From assembly GCA_964492185.1 (NCBI GenBank), contig CAZBJH010000008.1, positions 1 through 54,443 on the forward strand: a DNA stretch of 54,443 bases, in the 5' to 3' direction. Positions 44,532 to 54,254 of the stretch are shown here, piece by piece. The DNA comes from JAFGSZ01 sp964492185. Lineage in GTDB: Bacteria; Bacteroidota; Bacteroidia; Bacteroidales; UBA10428. The position numbers and the translations under genes were made by a program. Below the pieces are notes generated by a model, which was not told where the DNA came from, searched no databases, and saw nothing but the letters and a program-made list of their open reading frames with translations. The first letter of the stretch is position 1. Every line of letters begins with the position of its first letter.

Positions 44532-47138
44532 ATGAGATTGTTTTATATACTTACAACAAGCCTGTTTTTAGTTTGCTGTCAATTACAGGTGGTTCAGAAT
44601 TTTGAAAAAGGGAAAGAAAGTGTCGTAGTCAATACAGATAAAGGGACACTTGCAATTTATCCGTTAGCTGACAATGTCGTTCGGATTCAGTTTTTCGAAA
44701 CAAATGATAGAACCCTTCAGGAGTTGGTGTTTATAAACGAATATAAAGTACCTGATTTTGAGGTTTCCGAATCGAAAAAAACCATAAAAGTTTCGCTTAA
44801 GAACTTAGTTGTTGAGGTGAATAAAAAGACGGGTAACCTAACTTACTATGATGATTCGGGTAAGCTCATCCTAAGCGAAAAAGCCGGTTCACGCGTTTTT
44901 AAGCCCGATTCAATAATGGGCGAACCTTGCTTTTTTGTTGAGCAAAAATTCGAATCGCCCCCCGATGAATTTATCCTCGGCCTGGGCCAATTCCAGGATG
45001 GCCATTATAATATAAAAGGTATAACCCGCCGTTTGACGCAGGTAAACAGCCAGATTGCCATTCCGTTTATTTATTCGAATAAAGGTTACGGTTTATTTTG
45101 GCACCAGTACGGGCTAACCGATTTTAACCCGGCTGACAATTTTGTTACACTCGAAAAACAGGAAAAATCTGACGAAAGTGATAACCTGGTTGAAGTAACT
45201 ACCACGGCCGGAACAAAAAAAGTATTGCAAAACCAATCGCTTTACACCGGAAAATTCACTGTGCCCAAAGATGGAGAATACTCAATTTTTCTCGATCTGG
45301 GCGACATGGGTAACCGGCATTATGTCGTGATAGACGGAGAGCCTGTTATTGATCAAAGTAACCTGTGGTTGCCACCTACTGCAGGTGCATTGGTTGACCT
45401 TAAAGAAGGTAAACATCATGTGCAGTTGGTTTGCAAATCTGACAACCAGCCTGCTTTATCATGGAAAATAAAAGATAATACCACCACGTTCCGTTCACCA
45501 AATGCAAAAAAGCTCGATTACGTGGTGTTTGCAGGTTCGGCTGACGAGGTGATTGCCTCGTACCGCGATTTATCGGGCCATGCACCCATGTTCCCCAGGT
45601 GGGCTTATGGTTTTTGGCAGTGCCGCGAACGTTATACTTCAGACAGGCATTTGGTTGAAACCGTGAAGGAATTTCGCAAACGAAAACTCCCTGTGGATGT
45701 GATTGTGCAGGACTGGCAATACTGGGGCAACCAGGGCTGGGGTGTTCCACAATTCGATGAAACCCATTATCCAAATCCGGCAGGCTTTATTAAAGAAATT
45801 CACGATTTAAACGCACATTTTAACATTTCAATTTGGTCGAATCCAGATAAAAACTCGACAATTGGCAAAGAGTATGTGGCCAATAACCGCTTCATTCCCG
45901 GCACCAAATGGTTGGATTATTTCAACCCCGAAACCCGCGAAGAATATTGGACTACTTTGAAAGTAAATATGTTCGACTATGGAGTAGATTCATGGTGGAT
46001 GGATGCGGTTGAACCCGAAAATGATGCCCTGAAAGGCGAAAAAACCCACGCCGGTTTAGGCGATTTTTACCGTTTAACCTATCCCTTAATGGTAAGCAAG
46101 GCTGTTTACGAAGGACAACGCGAAGTAACTTCAGAAAAAAGGGTTTGTATCCTCACCCGATCTGCATTTTCAGGCCAGCAACGTTTCGGTGTTATAAACT
46201 GGTCAGGCGATGTTGGTGGAAACTGGGATACTTATAAAAGGCAAATAGTTGCCGGGTTAAATTTTACAATTACCGGATTGCCATACTGGACCACTGACAT
46301 TGGGGGCTTCTTCCGCCCGGGCAGTTTGCAATATACCGATGAAAATTACCACGAATTGCTCATCAGGTGGTTTCAGTGGGGAACATTTAATCCCATATTC
46401 CGCAGCCATGGTTATCAATCTGAAACCGAGCCCTGGAAATACGGGCAAAAAGTAGAAGATAACATGCGTAAAATGCTGAACCTGCGCTACCAATTGCTGC
46501 CATATATATACTCCGAAGCCTGGCGGACACATAATGGTTCAACCATGATGCGACCGTTGATAATGGATTTCAACGACGATACCGTAGCAGTGAAGCAGCC
46601 TTATGAATATATGTTTGGTAAGGCATTCCTGGTTGCTCCCGTTACCGAAGCAGGGGCAGTGCAAAGAAATGTTTATTTGCCTGAAACAACCGATTGGTAC
46701 GATTTCTGGACTGGTATACGCATCCATGGCGGTCAAACCATTAAAACAGATGCCCCCCTTGATAAAATTCCACTTTTCGTAAAAGCAGGGGCAATTGTTC
46801 CAATGGGTCCTGTTATCCAATATGCCGGTGAAAAATCTGCCGATACGCTCGAAATTCGTGTTTATGCCGGGGCAGACGGAGATTTTGTTTTATATGAAGA
46901 TGAAGGCGATAATTATAATTATGAAAAAGGGCTCTGTTCTGTTATACATTTTCATTGGGATAACACCCGAAAAAGGCTGACTATCGGTGAATGTAAAGGC
47001 AATTTCCCCGGTATGGCCAAAGAGAATATATTCAACATTATGCTAATAGATACTAAAAACGGAAAAGCTGCAGATGAAAATAAAGGGTTTATGCAACCTG
47101 TCGTTTATAAAGGAGAGAAAATTGTGATAAGTTTATAA
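44532..47138 (+). CDS. GH31 alpha-xylosidase with PA14 insert, probable lipoprotein
   Basis: An 868-residue family 31 enzyme. The N-terminus RLFYILTTSLFLVCCQ contains a likely lipobox, so it is probably membrane-anchored. The N-terminal sandwich is interrupted by a PA14 module (about residues 236-320, LYTGKFTVPKDGEYSIFLDL), the arrangement seen in characterised xyloglucan alpha-xylosidases. The nucleophile is D491 in SWWMDAVEPEND and the acid/base D560 in WSGDVGGNWD. It is paralogous to the GH31 at 30820, which lacks PA14, suggesting different positions of attack. It lies between GH27 (42 bases) and GH9 (35 bases). Confidence 0.91.
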   Translation: MRLFYILTTSLFLVCCQLQVVQNFEKGKESVVVNTDKGTLAIYPLADNVVRIQFFETNDRTLQELVFINEYKVPDFEVSESKKTIKVSLKNLVVEVNKKTGNLTYYDDSGKLILSEKAGSRVFKPDSIMGEPCFFVEQKFESPPDEFILGLGQFQDGHYNIKGITRRLTQVNSQIAIPFIYSNKGYGLFWHQYGLTDFNPADNFVTLEKQEKSDESDNLVEVTTTAGTKKVLQNQSLYTGKFTVPKDGEYSIFLDLGDMGNRHYVVIDGEPVIDQSNLWLPPTAGALVDLKEGKHHVQLVCKSDNQPALSWKIKDNTTTFRSPNAKKLDYVVFAGSADEVIASYRDLSGHAPMFPRWAYGFWQCRERYTSDRHLVETVKEFRKRKLPVDVIVQDWQYWGNQGWGVPQFDETHYPNPAGFIKEIHDLNAHFNISIWSNPDKNSTIGKEYVANNRFIPGTKWLDYFNPETREEYWTTLKVNMFDYGVDSWWMDAVEPENDALKGEKTHAGLGDFYRLTYPLMVSKAVYEGQREVTSEKRVCILTRSAFSGQQRFGVINWSGDVGGNWDTYKRQIVAGLNFTITGLPYWTTDIGGFFRPGSLQYTDENYHELLIRWFQWGTFNPIFRSHGYQSETEPWKYGQKVEDNMRKMLNLRYQLLPYIYSEAWRTHNGSTMMRPLIMDFNDDTVAVKQPYEYMFGKAFLVAPVTEAGAVQRNVYLPETTDWYDFWTGIRIHGGQTIKTDAPLDKIPLFVKAGAIVPMGPVIQYAGEKSADTLEIRVYAGADGDFVLYEDEGDNYNYEKGLCSVIHFHWDNTRKRLTIGECKGNFPGMAKENIFNIMLIDTKNGKAADENKGFMQPVVYKGEKIVISL

Positions 47139-47173
47139 TTTGTGATAAAATAAATTATCTAAGATTTAGAAAA

Positions 47174-49810
47174 ATGAACAAAACCGGGAAAAGCAGATTG
47201 AAATGTATTAGCTTGCTAAGAAGATATTTAGTCATTCTCAAAAATCATCTATTTAGATTTTTATTGTTTTTTTGCTTTGTCAATTATTTCAACCATTCGT
47301 TCTCTCAGACATTGCAACTAAACGATTCGGAGTATTTTGAAAAACAAGGCGTTAATATACTTGTTTTCAGTAATCAATACAATGGGATGTTTTTCGATGA
47401 GAAAACCGCCGGTATTGAAATCATTCATCATGGTGTAAGAACCTCTACCGGTGGTGCCGTCAGGTTGCAGCATACACCCGAACAATGGGATCTGGTACCA
47501 ATGGTGACAGACCGTAAGGTGGATAAGGAAAACAATACAATTCATGTTGAGTTGAGCTACAAAGAGCTGAATTTCAATTCGAAGTTAAGCGTAACAAGCA
47601 AAGAAAACGGGGTGGAAATTAACGTGTTTCTGGACAAGCCCCTGCCGAAAAAACTGGAAGGCCATGCCGGTTTTAACCTTGAATTTTTACCATCATCATA
47701 CTTTGAAAAGACTTATATGGCAGATGGCAGGCCTGGCAATTTTCCAAAATACCCTTCCGGTAATACCGAAATCGCACCGGAAAGCCAGAAAATAGCCCAG
47801 TTTAGCGGTCATACAACATTTGATGACAGGGGAAAAGGAGAATTCATTGTACCTGATCCACTGGCTACCGGTAAAACAATTGTATTAGCACCAGAGAATC
47901 CTGAGCGGTTTGTAAAGATAAAGAGTATTGATGCTGATTTAATGCTCTTTGATGGACGTAATCTTGCCCAGAACGGATGGTTCATTGTTCGCAGCCTGCT
48001 TCCGGCAAATAAAACAGGGAAGGTGTTGACATGGTACCTCGAACCAAATGCTGTTACGAATTGGATCAGGAAACCTGTTATAGGGTTTTCACAGGCAGGC
48101 TATGTGCCGGAGCAGAAAAAAATTGCTGTAATTGAGCTCGATATGAATGATACAATGATAGAAACAGCTTCTGTTTTTCAGGTTAATTCAGAGGGCAATT
48201 CCATTGAAAAATATAAAGGAGAGGTAACACTTTGGGGGAAATACCTTCGCTATAATTATGCGAATTTTGATTTCAGTTCGGTAAATGACCCCGGGGTTTA
48301 TTACATACAGTATGGCGGCCAGAAAACAAACACCTTCATTGTCAGTCAAAATGCTTATGATAATATATGGCACCCTACATTGGATGTTTGGTTTCCCGTG
48401 CAGATGGACCATATGCAGGTGAACGAGGCATACCGTACGTGGCATGGTATCCCTTTTCTTGATGACTGCCTTCAGGCGCCGGTCAACCATCAGCATTTTG
48501 ACGGTTATAAACAGGGCCCGACAACAGACACCAGATACAAACCCATGGAACGTATCCCGGGAATGGCCGTAGGCGGATGGTTCGATGCCGGTGATTTCGA
48601 CATACAGACAGGATCGCATAACAATGTTATTTTGAGTTTCGTAGATACCTGGGAAAATTTTAAAGTCGAAAGAGATCAGACCTATATCGATCAAAAAACC
48701 CGTTATGTTGATATACACCGTCCCGATGGTAAACCTGATATTTTACAGCAAATCGAACACGGTGTGCTAAATCTTGTAGCCCAGGCAGAAAACATTGGCC
48801 ACCCGGTACGTGGAATTGTAGTTCCAAACCTGCATCAATACCATCACCTGGGAGATGCATCCACGGAAACAGACAACCTCCCTTACAATCCAAATCTCAA
48901 ACCTTATGAAACAGATGGGAAGTCAAGCGGGACAATGGATGATCGCTGGGCATTTACAAACCGCAGTCCATTTTTGGATTACCAGACCGCGGCAGCGCTG
49001 GCAGCTGCAAGCAGGGCATTAAAAGAATACAACAACGAACTGGCTGTTAAGAGTCTTTTTTATTCGAAAAAACTCCTGAAAGAGGCTGATGAAGCAATGA
49101 AAAATCCAGACAACTCCCCTGATGAACCCTGGATGAGAATGATGAGCAGTGGTGCAGATCTAAACACGGTACTTCAGTTATACATTACCACAAAAGAAAA
49201 GAAATATTCAGACAGGTTCCGGGAAAAAATATGGATACTTCTTGAACAGCCGAACAGGGGACGCGATTTCGGCCAGATGTTCCTTGCCGGCAGAATCCTC
49301 AATCCTGCACTTAAAGCTGTTCCTTATATGGATGATGCTTACAAAGCCAGGCTAAAGGATTATGTTATCACATATAAGGAGTCTATAGACGAAATGGAAA
49401 AGAATAATCCTTATGGTTTGCCAATTTCAACCGGGGGATGGGGAGGCAGCGGCAGTGTTGTTAATGCTTCTATCACGAACTATTACGCGCTCAAGGCTTT
49501 CCCGCGGATTTTTGATAAAGAATATGTGTTGAGGGGACTGAATTTCATTTTTGGTTGTCATCCCTATTCAAATAAATCTTTCGTAAATGCGGTTGGCACA
49601 CGTTCAAAAAATGTTGCCTATGGCAATAACAGGGCAGATTTCATTACAATTGCCGGAGGCATAGTTCCCGGATTGTTACTGCTCAAGCCTGATTTCCTGG
49701 AAAATAAAGACGACTGGCCGTTCCTGTGGGGCGAAAACGAGGTTACAATTGGGGGTTCGGCTGAATACATCTTCCTGGCAAATGCCGTGAATGATATACT
49801 GAGTAAATAA
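47174..49810 (+). CDS. GH9 endoglucanase/xyloglucanase with large N-terminal domain
   Basis: An 878-residue secreted family 9 enzyme, the only endo-beta-glucanase-type gene in the window. A long basic N-terminus precedes a hydrophobic signal (LFRFLLFFCFVNYF). Residues 45-300 form a beta-rich domain I do not recognise. A CelD-N-like immunoglobulin domain (about 303-390, from KPVIGFSQAGYVPEQKK) follows, then the (alpha/alpha)6 barrel. The catalytic motif FDAGDFD holds D471 and D474, and the acid E856 is in ENEVTIGGS near the C-terminus. With GH31, GH3 and GH27 nearby, xyloglucan is the most reasonable substrate, though cellulose or mixed-linkage glucan cannot be excluded. Confidence 0.9.
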   Translation: MNKTGKSRLKCISLLRRYLVILKNHLFRFLLFFCFVNYFNHSFSQTLQLNDSEYFEKQGVNILVFSNQYNGMFFDEKTAGIEIIHHGVRTSTGGAVRLQHTPEQWDLVPMVTDRKVDKENNTIHVELSYKELNFNSKLSVTSKENGVEINVFLDKPLPKKLEGHAGFNLEFLPSSYFEKTYMADGRPGNFPKYPSGNTEIAPESQKIAQFSGHTTFDDRGKGEFIVPDPLATGKTIVLAPENPERFVKIKSIDADLMLFDGRNLAQNGWFIVRSLLPANKTGKVLTWYLEPNAVTNWIRKPVIGFSQAGYVPEQKKIAVIELDMNDTMIETASVFQVNSEGNSIEKYKGEVTLWGKYLRYNYANFDFSSVNDPGVYYIQYGGQKTNTFIVSQNAYDNIWHPTLDVWFPVQMDHMQVNEAYRTWHGIPFLDDCLQAPVNHQHFDGYKQGPTTDTRYKPMERIPGMAVGGWFDAGDFDIQTGSHNNVILSFVDTWENFKVERDQTYIDQKTRYVDIHRPDGKPDILQQIEHGVLNLVAQAENIGHPVRGIVVPNLHQYHHLGDASTETDNLPYNPNLKPYETDGKSSGTMDDRWAFTNRSPFLDYQTAAALAAASRALKEYNNELAVKSLFYSKKLLKEADEAMKNPDNSPDEPWMRMMSSGADLNTVLQLYITTKEKKYSDRFREKIWILLEQPNRGRDFGQMFLAGRILNPALKAVPYMDDAYKARLKDYVITYKESIDEMEKNNPYGLPISTGGWGGSGSVVNASITNYYALKAFPRIFDKEYVLRGLNFIFGCHPYSNKSFVNAVGTRSKNVAYGNNRADFITIAGGIVPGLLLLKPDFLENKDDWPFLWGENEVTIGGSAEYIFLANAVNDILSK

Positions 49811-49835
49811 TATGACATAATATGACATAATATGA
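49809..49835 (+). repeat. Short tandem repeat after GH9
   Basis: TATGACATAA occurs twice in direct succession, followed by a partial third unit TATGA. It lies immediately after the GH9 stop. No function is evident. Confidence 0.6.
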
Positions 49836-49967
49836 ATAAATGAAAAATCACAAAAAATATTATATCCCGGGCGTCATTATGGGATGAAACGTGTTACAGA
49901 TATTAAAAATAAAAGGGGGGAATCTCAATACAACAAAGAATATCTTAAATTCAATTCCTTTTGAATT

Positions 49968-50004
49968 AAAAAATCCGGTAATTCATCAGAACTACCGGAT
50001 TTTT
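49968..50004 (+). terminator. Rho-independent terminator closing the carbohydrate-degradation cluster
   Basis: AAAAATCCGGTA pairs with TACCGGATTTTT around a 12-base loop, followed by TTTGTTATT. The A- and T-rich flanks would let it work on both strands. It lies about 160 bases after GH9 on the plus strand and just past the end of the SusD pseudogene on the minus strand. Confidence 0.85.
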
Positions 50005-50026
50005 GTTATTAAAAACCCTAACCTGA

Positions 50027-51053
50027 TTATTCAATATTTACGTTCGAACCAGTCTCATCAAGTGGATACGGTAATAAAGCCATACTGGGATTTGATTTTA
50101 TATATCCAACAGGATCCGGATTGACCGTGGAAAATTTATCATTTTTCCTCCAGGGGGCAAGTTCCAAAACCCTTAGTTTTTCGTTTGAAAATTCAACCAT
50201 TTATTCATGTATTATGGCACGCGTCATTTCATCGTAACTGTCGCACGGATAGTTTTCAGTAGGATAAGCAGGCATATCAACACTGGCACGGGCACGAATC
50301 TCATTTAAATATGCCATTGCCCGGGTTCTGGAAGCTTCGTCATCGCTGATTTCATTTTCACATTCGGCTAATTTAACAATAGCTTCTGCATATCGCGTAT
50401 GGCGGTAATTAATATCCGATTGATAATATCCACCCGGATACAACTTGTACATAGGTGAATATTTTTTCCAGCTTGCTTTTACCGTTTCGCCGTTAAAGGT
50501 TGATGCATATCCGTTTTGCATTTCATCTGTAAGTACTATCGGTCCACCTGGAGGGCCAAATGTGTCACCCGAGAAATATACGGTTTCATGTAAACGGGGA
50601 TCTTCTTTTGCATCTCCTTTGTATGGCCGTTCAAGATTATCAAGCAGCCTGTCAGAAGGAATGCAATTTCTCCAGGCTACCGGATTATAATCCTGAAACA
50701 TAATGGTTGACCTCGCATTTATCGAGTTGGCATCCTCAGCCCAGGTAAAACCGTTACCTTTAAATCCGATCTCAAAAATTGATTCTGCATTGTATTCGGT
50801 TTTTTCCATAAATTATCAGCATAGTTGTCTATGAGAATATACGGGCTATTATCACAGATATCAAGTAAAACAGTACGGGCATCGCTGTATTTGCCCTGCC
50901 TGCATTGTCTCCTTCAAATGTCCATGGCAAATCGTTCTGAATGGCTGTTAAATCGGTTTCAAGCAATTGATAAACTTCTGCTTCCTCAGAAAGTGGTTTT
51001 GCTGCATAATTTATTCTATGTAATAATTTAATATTCAACTTTGTAAATAACAC
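50027..51053 (-). pseudogene. SusD-family outer-membrane lipoprotein, broken
   Basis: This is the C-terminal two thirds of a SusD/RagB-type glycan-binding protein. In order it shows AAKPLSEEAEVYQLLETDL and AIQNDLPW, then after a frame change GKYSDARTVLLDICDNSP and NYADNLWKK, then another change to NAESIFEIGFKGNGFTWAED, and YLNEIRARASV further on. A TAA at 50201-50203 interrupts MTRAIIHE*MVEFSNEKLRV, after which the same frame reads GYIKSNPSMALLPYP to the natural stop at 50027. Frameshifts lie near 50800-50806 (a T run) and 50888-50902, the latter with a probable small deletion. Signal peptide and N-terminus are missing, and no SusC neighbour is present. Confidence 0.88.
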
Positions 51054-51567
51054 GCGAGGTTTGTTATATCAGATGTTAGATTTGTTATAACCCTCCTGAT
51101 AACAATTCTTTATTATTGTCCGGAATCTAATTGTTACGAATGGATTATAACGAAATATTATCCTTAATAAGTGCAAAGGATTTTATTAATATGAGTTAAA
51201 ACACTTGCACCTGATAAACAATTAGTTGATGTATTATGCTGACTATTAATCTATTTCGTGTTTTTCAGAAGGCCATAGTTAAATAAAGATATTATAACCA
51301 AGGCTCAATGAAATTATCTTACTTTATGGTATTATAATTCTCAGTTTTGAAATGTGTAACTCAGAAAAACCGGGGACTGTATAGAATAATTTTAGAATCA
51401 ATACAAAGCGATACAATCAATATTCTGCAGGTTAAAGAAATTTATAATCAGTTCTGTTTTGATTCCGATTAAAAGTATTTTCCCGGTTTAGTCTTCAGAC
51501 TATCCAGGGTTCAACCTTATCCTTATCCCGGCGATTTTCATACAATCGCTTGTATCAAAATAAAAAA

Positions 51568-51598
51568 GGCTGTTCCAATGCATTTATTGGACAGCCTT
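51568..51598 (-). terminator. Second minus-strand terminator-like hairpin
   Basis: GGCTGT and ACAGCC pair, extended by CCAAT with ATTGG across a one-base bulge. On the minus strand the stem is followed by TTTTTTA. It lies 190 bases beyond the LamG gene and resembles the hairpin at 51731. Confidence 0.65.
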
Positions 51599-51730
51599 GT
51601 AACAATGAATAGTAACAGGGTAAAATTTCGCATTGTCTGTTATTGAAAAATGTATCGGATTAATAATCTGACATTTATCAATAACTGTAAGTTTATATTA
51701 CGAATTCGTTTCAAGTCAAAAACGATACAC

Positions 51731-51765
51731 AAAAAAAGGCTGCCGGTATTATTTGGGCAGCCTTC
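51731..51765 (-). terminator. Terminator of the LamG-like gene
   Basis: On the minus strand AAGGCTGCC pairs with GGCAGCCTT around a short AT-rich loop, followed by a run of T (A run at 51731-51737 on the plus strand). It begins about 20 bases after the stop codon of the gene at 51787. Confidence 0.85.
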
Positions 51766-51786
51766 ATAGATTTTTCAAACTAAAAA

Positions 51787-52794
51787 TTATCTTATTACAA
51801 TTTTTTGCACTGAGGTATTATTCAGGTAACGGCTTTTTATAATATATACACCCTGATCAAGTTTCAGGTATTCGCCATTTTGAAAACGGTTATTCTGATA
51901 TATCATTCTGCCTGATATGCTATAAATTGTAACCGACAGATCATTAACATCCTGAACGTTTCTTGCAAATAGCCGGTTATCTGTTACATAGAAGTTAACG
52001 GGATTTTCAGGTAGTTTCCTGTCTTCAATTCCGGAAGCTTCTGGTAAGCCTCTTTTTGAGCCCTGCTCATACAGCCATTGTACTTCTTCGGGCGACAATG
52101 CAATATCCCATATAGAGAACAAATCAACTTTCCCTTTCCAGGTAGGATCGTCTACATATCCGCCTCTGCCAATAAATACAGAATCATTGCTTACGCTGTC
52201 AAGTGTGTGAAATTTATCCATTGTATCACTTGCAACCTTTTCGCTATCAACATAAATAGTAGCTATACTATCTTGTAAAGTCACAACATAATGATGCAAT
52301 GCAGAATCTCCATAATTTCCTTCAATCCCGGGTCCCTGTTCTGAATCCCAAGTTCCATGGGAAAGTCCGACCTTTGTTTCGCCGTTATCTCCTCTGCCGG
52401 TAGTAAAAAACAGGTAGTCAAAACCTAAAGTGCCTTCGGTTTCAGTAGTCCCAAAACACCATGTCATATTATATGTTTTGTTTGTATTGGTACTTGGGAT
52501 GCACCATACTTCAGCGGTTATTGCATTATAACTGTTGATGTTTACTATATCACCTGGTATATTAACAAATCCTCCTTTGTCAACAGGATTGGTTATATCC
52601 AACATACCATTTGAGATAGTTGCGCCTCCTTTTAACTGACCATGTGCATCTCCAATAAAGTCATCTGCTGATCCATCCTCGAAATCATAAAAATGTATTT
52701 CATTCGTGCGGTCATCAGGTTTTACCTGGGCACTGACACTAATTGAATAAAATGCCAGTAAAAAACTTAAAAGAATTGGTAAATTTTTTTTCAT
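51787..52794 (-). CDS. Secreted LamG-like (concanavalin-type) protein with T9SS sorting domain
   Basis: A 335-residue protein with a signal peptide (PILLSFLLAFYSISVSAQ). A laminin-G/concanavalin-like jelly roll (about residues 35-245) includes ITAEVWCIPS, HHYVVTLQDSIATIYVDSEKV and GKVDLFSIWDIALSPEEVQWLYEQG, typical of LamG_3 modules. A C-terminal T9SS type A domain (about 265-335, ending SVQKIVIR) follows. No catalytic residues are evident, so binding of carbohydrate or protein at the cell surface is the likely role. It has its own terminator. A possible -7 element (TATTTTTG on the minus strand, 52905-52912) lies upstream without a matching -33. Confidence 0.82.
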   Translation of the reverse strand: MKKNLPILLSFLLAFYSISVSAQVKPDDRTNEIHFYDFEDGSADDFIGDAHGQLKGGATISNGMLDITNPVDKGGFVNIPGDIVNINSYNAITAEVWCIPSTNTNKTYNMTWCFGTTETEGTLGFDYLFFTTGRGDNGETKVGLSHGTWDSEQGPGIEGNYGDSALHHYVVTLQDSIATIYVDSEKVASDTMDKFHTLDSVSNDSVFIGRGGYVDDPTWKGKVDLFSIWDIALSPEEVQWLYEQGSKRGLPEASGIEDRKLPENPVNFYVTDNRLFARNVQDVNDLSVTIYSISGRMIYQNNRFQNGEYLKLDQGVYIIKSRYLNNTSVQKIVIR

Positions 52795-53045
52795 AATCTT
52801 TTTGTTTTTAGTTAATAATTTTATTTACACTAAAATAATCTTTTAATTTAAACCAATTGCATTTTTTTGTATGAATATTTACTGCTGTTTTTATTTATAT
52901 AAAACAAAAATAACCTGAAGGGAAGGTTCTCACTTATTTGTAGGTAACAAGATATGGTGTATGGGTAACAAAATTGTTCAGCTATTACACGATTAAAACA
53001 GGAAAAAACCAACAATTTTTAATCATATCCTGCAGTTCAGGTTCA
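52795..53045. other. Gap between the two minus-strand surface-protein genes
   Basis: AT-rich; apart from the candidate -7 box for the LamG gene I see nothing definite. The 250-base gap suggests the two genes are transcribed separately. Confidence 0.4.
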
Positions 53046-54254
53046 TTACCAATCTTCTTCCTTCCAGAAATCCGGGGCTTTGTTGTATCCGTTTAATGTG
53101 CAATTGAAACAATAAGGGTGCGCGAAACTTAAGAATACAACTGTATCGGAGGGTGTTCTGTTTACAAAACTGTCGAATATTGCATAACCCAGTCTTCTGA
53201 TTGAATCAACCTCTGCAATTCCCATTGCTTTGGACAAATCGTAAGGAAAAGGTGTAGTATGTACCGTGCTGTCGTATGGTACTGACAATTGTTCATATTG
53301 AAGCGTAAGGTATTGTGAATTACATGATTCATATCCTGTTACAGGCTTGAATTCCTGTGGTAAATGGGTATGGTTGATAAAGATACGCTTTTCGGAAACT
53401 CCTGACACCAGGAAATATCCAAGTACAGGTTTATCTGTATCAGTCAGGCACTTTATATTTCCAACCAGTGAATAAGGCACCGGATCAAACAGTGTACCCT
53501 GGTTTTCGTTCAATTCACCAAGTTTCCTGTAAAATTCATATGCTTGCTCTGACAGCGAATACTGGTTTACCAGGATAGAGTAGCGCCATCTTAACCTGTT
53601 TGTATTGGCGCCGATAAGCAGTACCGGGAAACCTTCAATTCTGTCTTCATTCCGCTGCACCGTGGAACCGATTATGAAATTATAACTTTTCGAATTTTTA
53701 TAACAAACCTCCCATTCAGGGTGGTCGTTTGGAACAATAGGAACGAAAAACTTCCAGGTTTCCAGGTATTCCCAGGCGTAATAATGGGTATTGCCGGCCG
53801 GATCGTGTGTATTAAGCAGAATCTGTATACCGTCTGTTTCTTCCCGGTATGTCCAGTAAATGCTGTCAACTGGAACAGGGTCTTTCAAAGTCTCAAATTC
53901 AGATTCATACACCTCACCATTATAGTTTATCTGCAATTTGTAACGGCTACCGGTTTTACCCCTGAAAGCGTTGTCAGTAGTTCTGTAAATGCCGGTTTTT
54001 TCTTCCCTAAGCTCAATTTCCAGGCCGGTGTTTTCAATAAATTTAACCAGAGCACCTGTTACACTTGTCCCGGTATCTTCATCGAACTTATAGCCTGTAA
54101 ATAGCTTTACCTCATAAGGGCCGGGCTGGTTGCTCAGTTCACCGTCCACAACCATTACATTCTCGTATTTTGAGATATTTGGCATATAAGAATCAACACA
54201 GGAAATTAACGAAATGATAGCTATTGATACCACACAACAATATTTCAGATTCAT
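53046..54254 (-). CDS. DUF4249 family lipoprotein
   Basis: A 402-residue putative outer-membrane-associated lipoprotein. I chose the ATG at 54254 because it gives a lipoprotein signal NLKYCCVVSIAIISLISC with the lipidated cysteine at residue 19; the frame extends to 54353 but the added 33 residues would precede the signal. The VMVVDGELSNQPGPYEVKLF start and PVDSIYW region are typical of DUF4249. The family is usually encoded next to a TonB-dependent receptor, which would lie beyond the right edge of this window. Its biochemical function is unknown. Confidence 0.85.
   Translation of the reverse strand: MNLKYCCVVSIAIISLISCVDSYMPNISKYENVMVVDGELSNQPGPYEVKLFTGYKFDEDTGTSVTGALVKFIENTGLEIELREEKTGIYRTTDNAFRGKTGSRYKLQINYNGEVYESEFETLKDPVPVDSIYWTYREETDGIQILLNTHDPAGNTHYYAWEYLETWKFFVPIVPNDHPEWEVCYKNSKSYNFIIGSTVQRNEDRIEGFPVLLIGANTNRLRWRYSILVNQYSLSEQAYEFYRKLGELNENQGTLFDPVPYSLVGNIKCLTDTDKPVLGYFLVSGVSEKRIFINHTHLPQEFKPVTGYESCNSQYLTLQYEQLSVPYDSTVHTTPFPYDLSKAMGIAEVDSIRRLGYAIFDSFVNRTPSDTVVFLSFAHPYCFNCTLNGYNKAPDFWKEEDW

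Larger units (their letters stand above)
51054..51786. other. Gene-free stretch between SusD remnant and the LamG gene
   Basis: These 733 bases are AT-rich with no frame resembling a protein family on either strand. Apart from two minus-strand terminators at its right end I see no structure. It may be what remains of the lost SusC/SusD N-terminal region, but nothing in the sequence shows it. Confidence 0.5.

Noticed and set aside
49809..49835. Short direct repeats considered as a CRISPR or attachment site
   Set aside because: Only two full ten-base units with no spacers and no adjacent integrase or cas genes. No CRISPR array was seen anywhere in the window.
51568..51598. Hairpin read as a plus-strand terminator
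   Set aside because: The T run follows the stem only on the minus strand; on the plus strand the stem is followed by GTAACAATG, so it was assigned to the minus strand.
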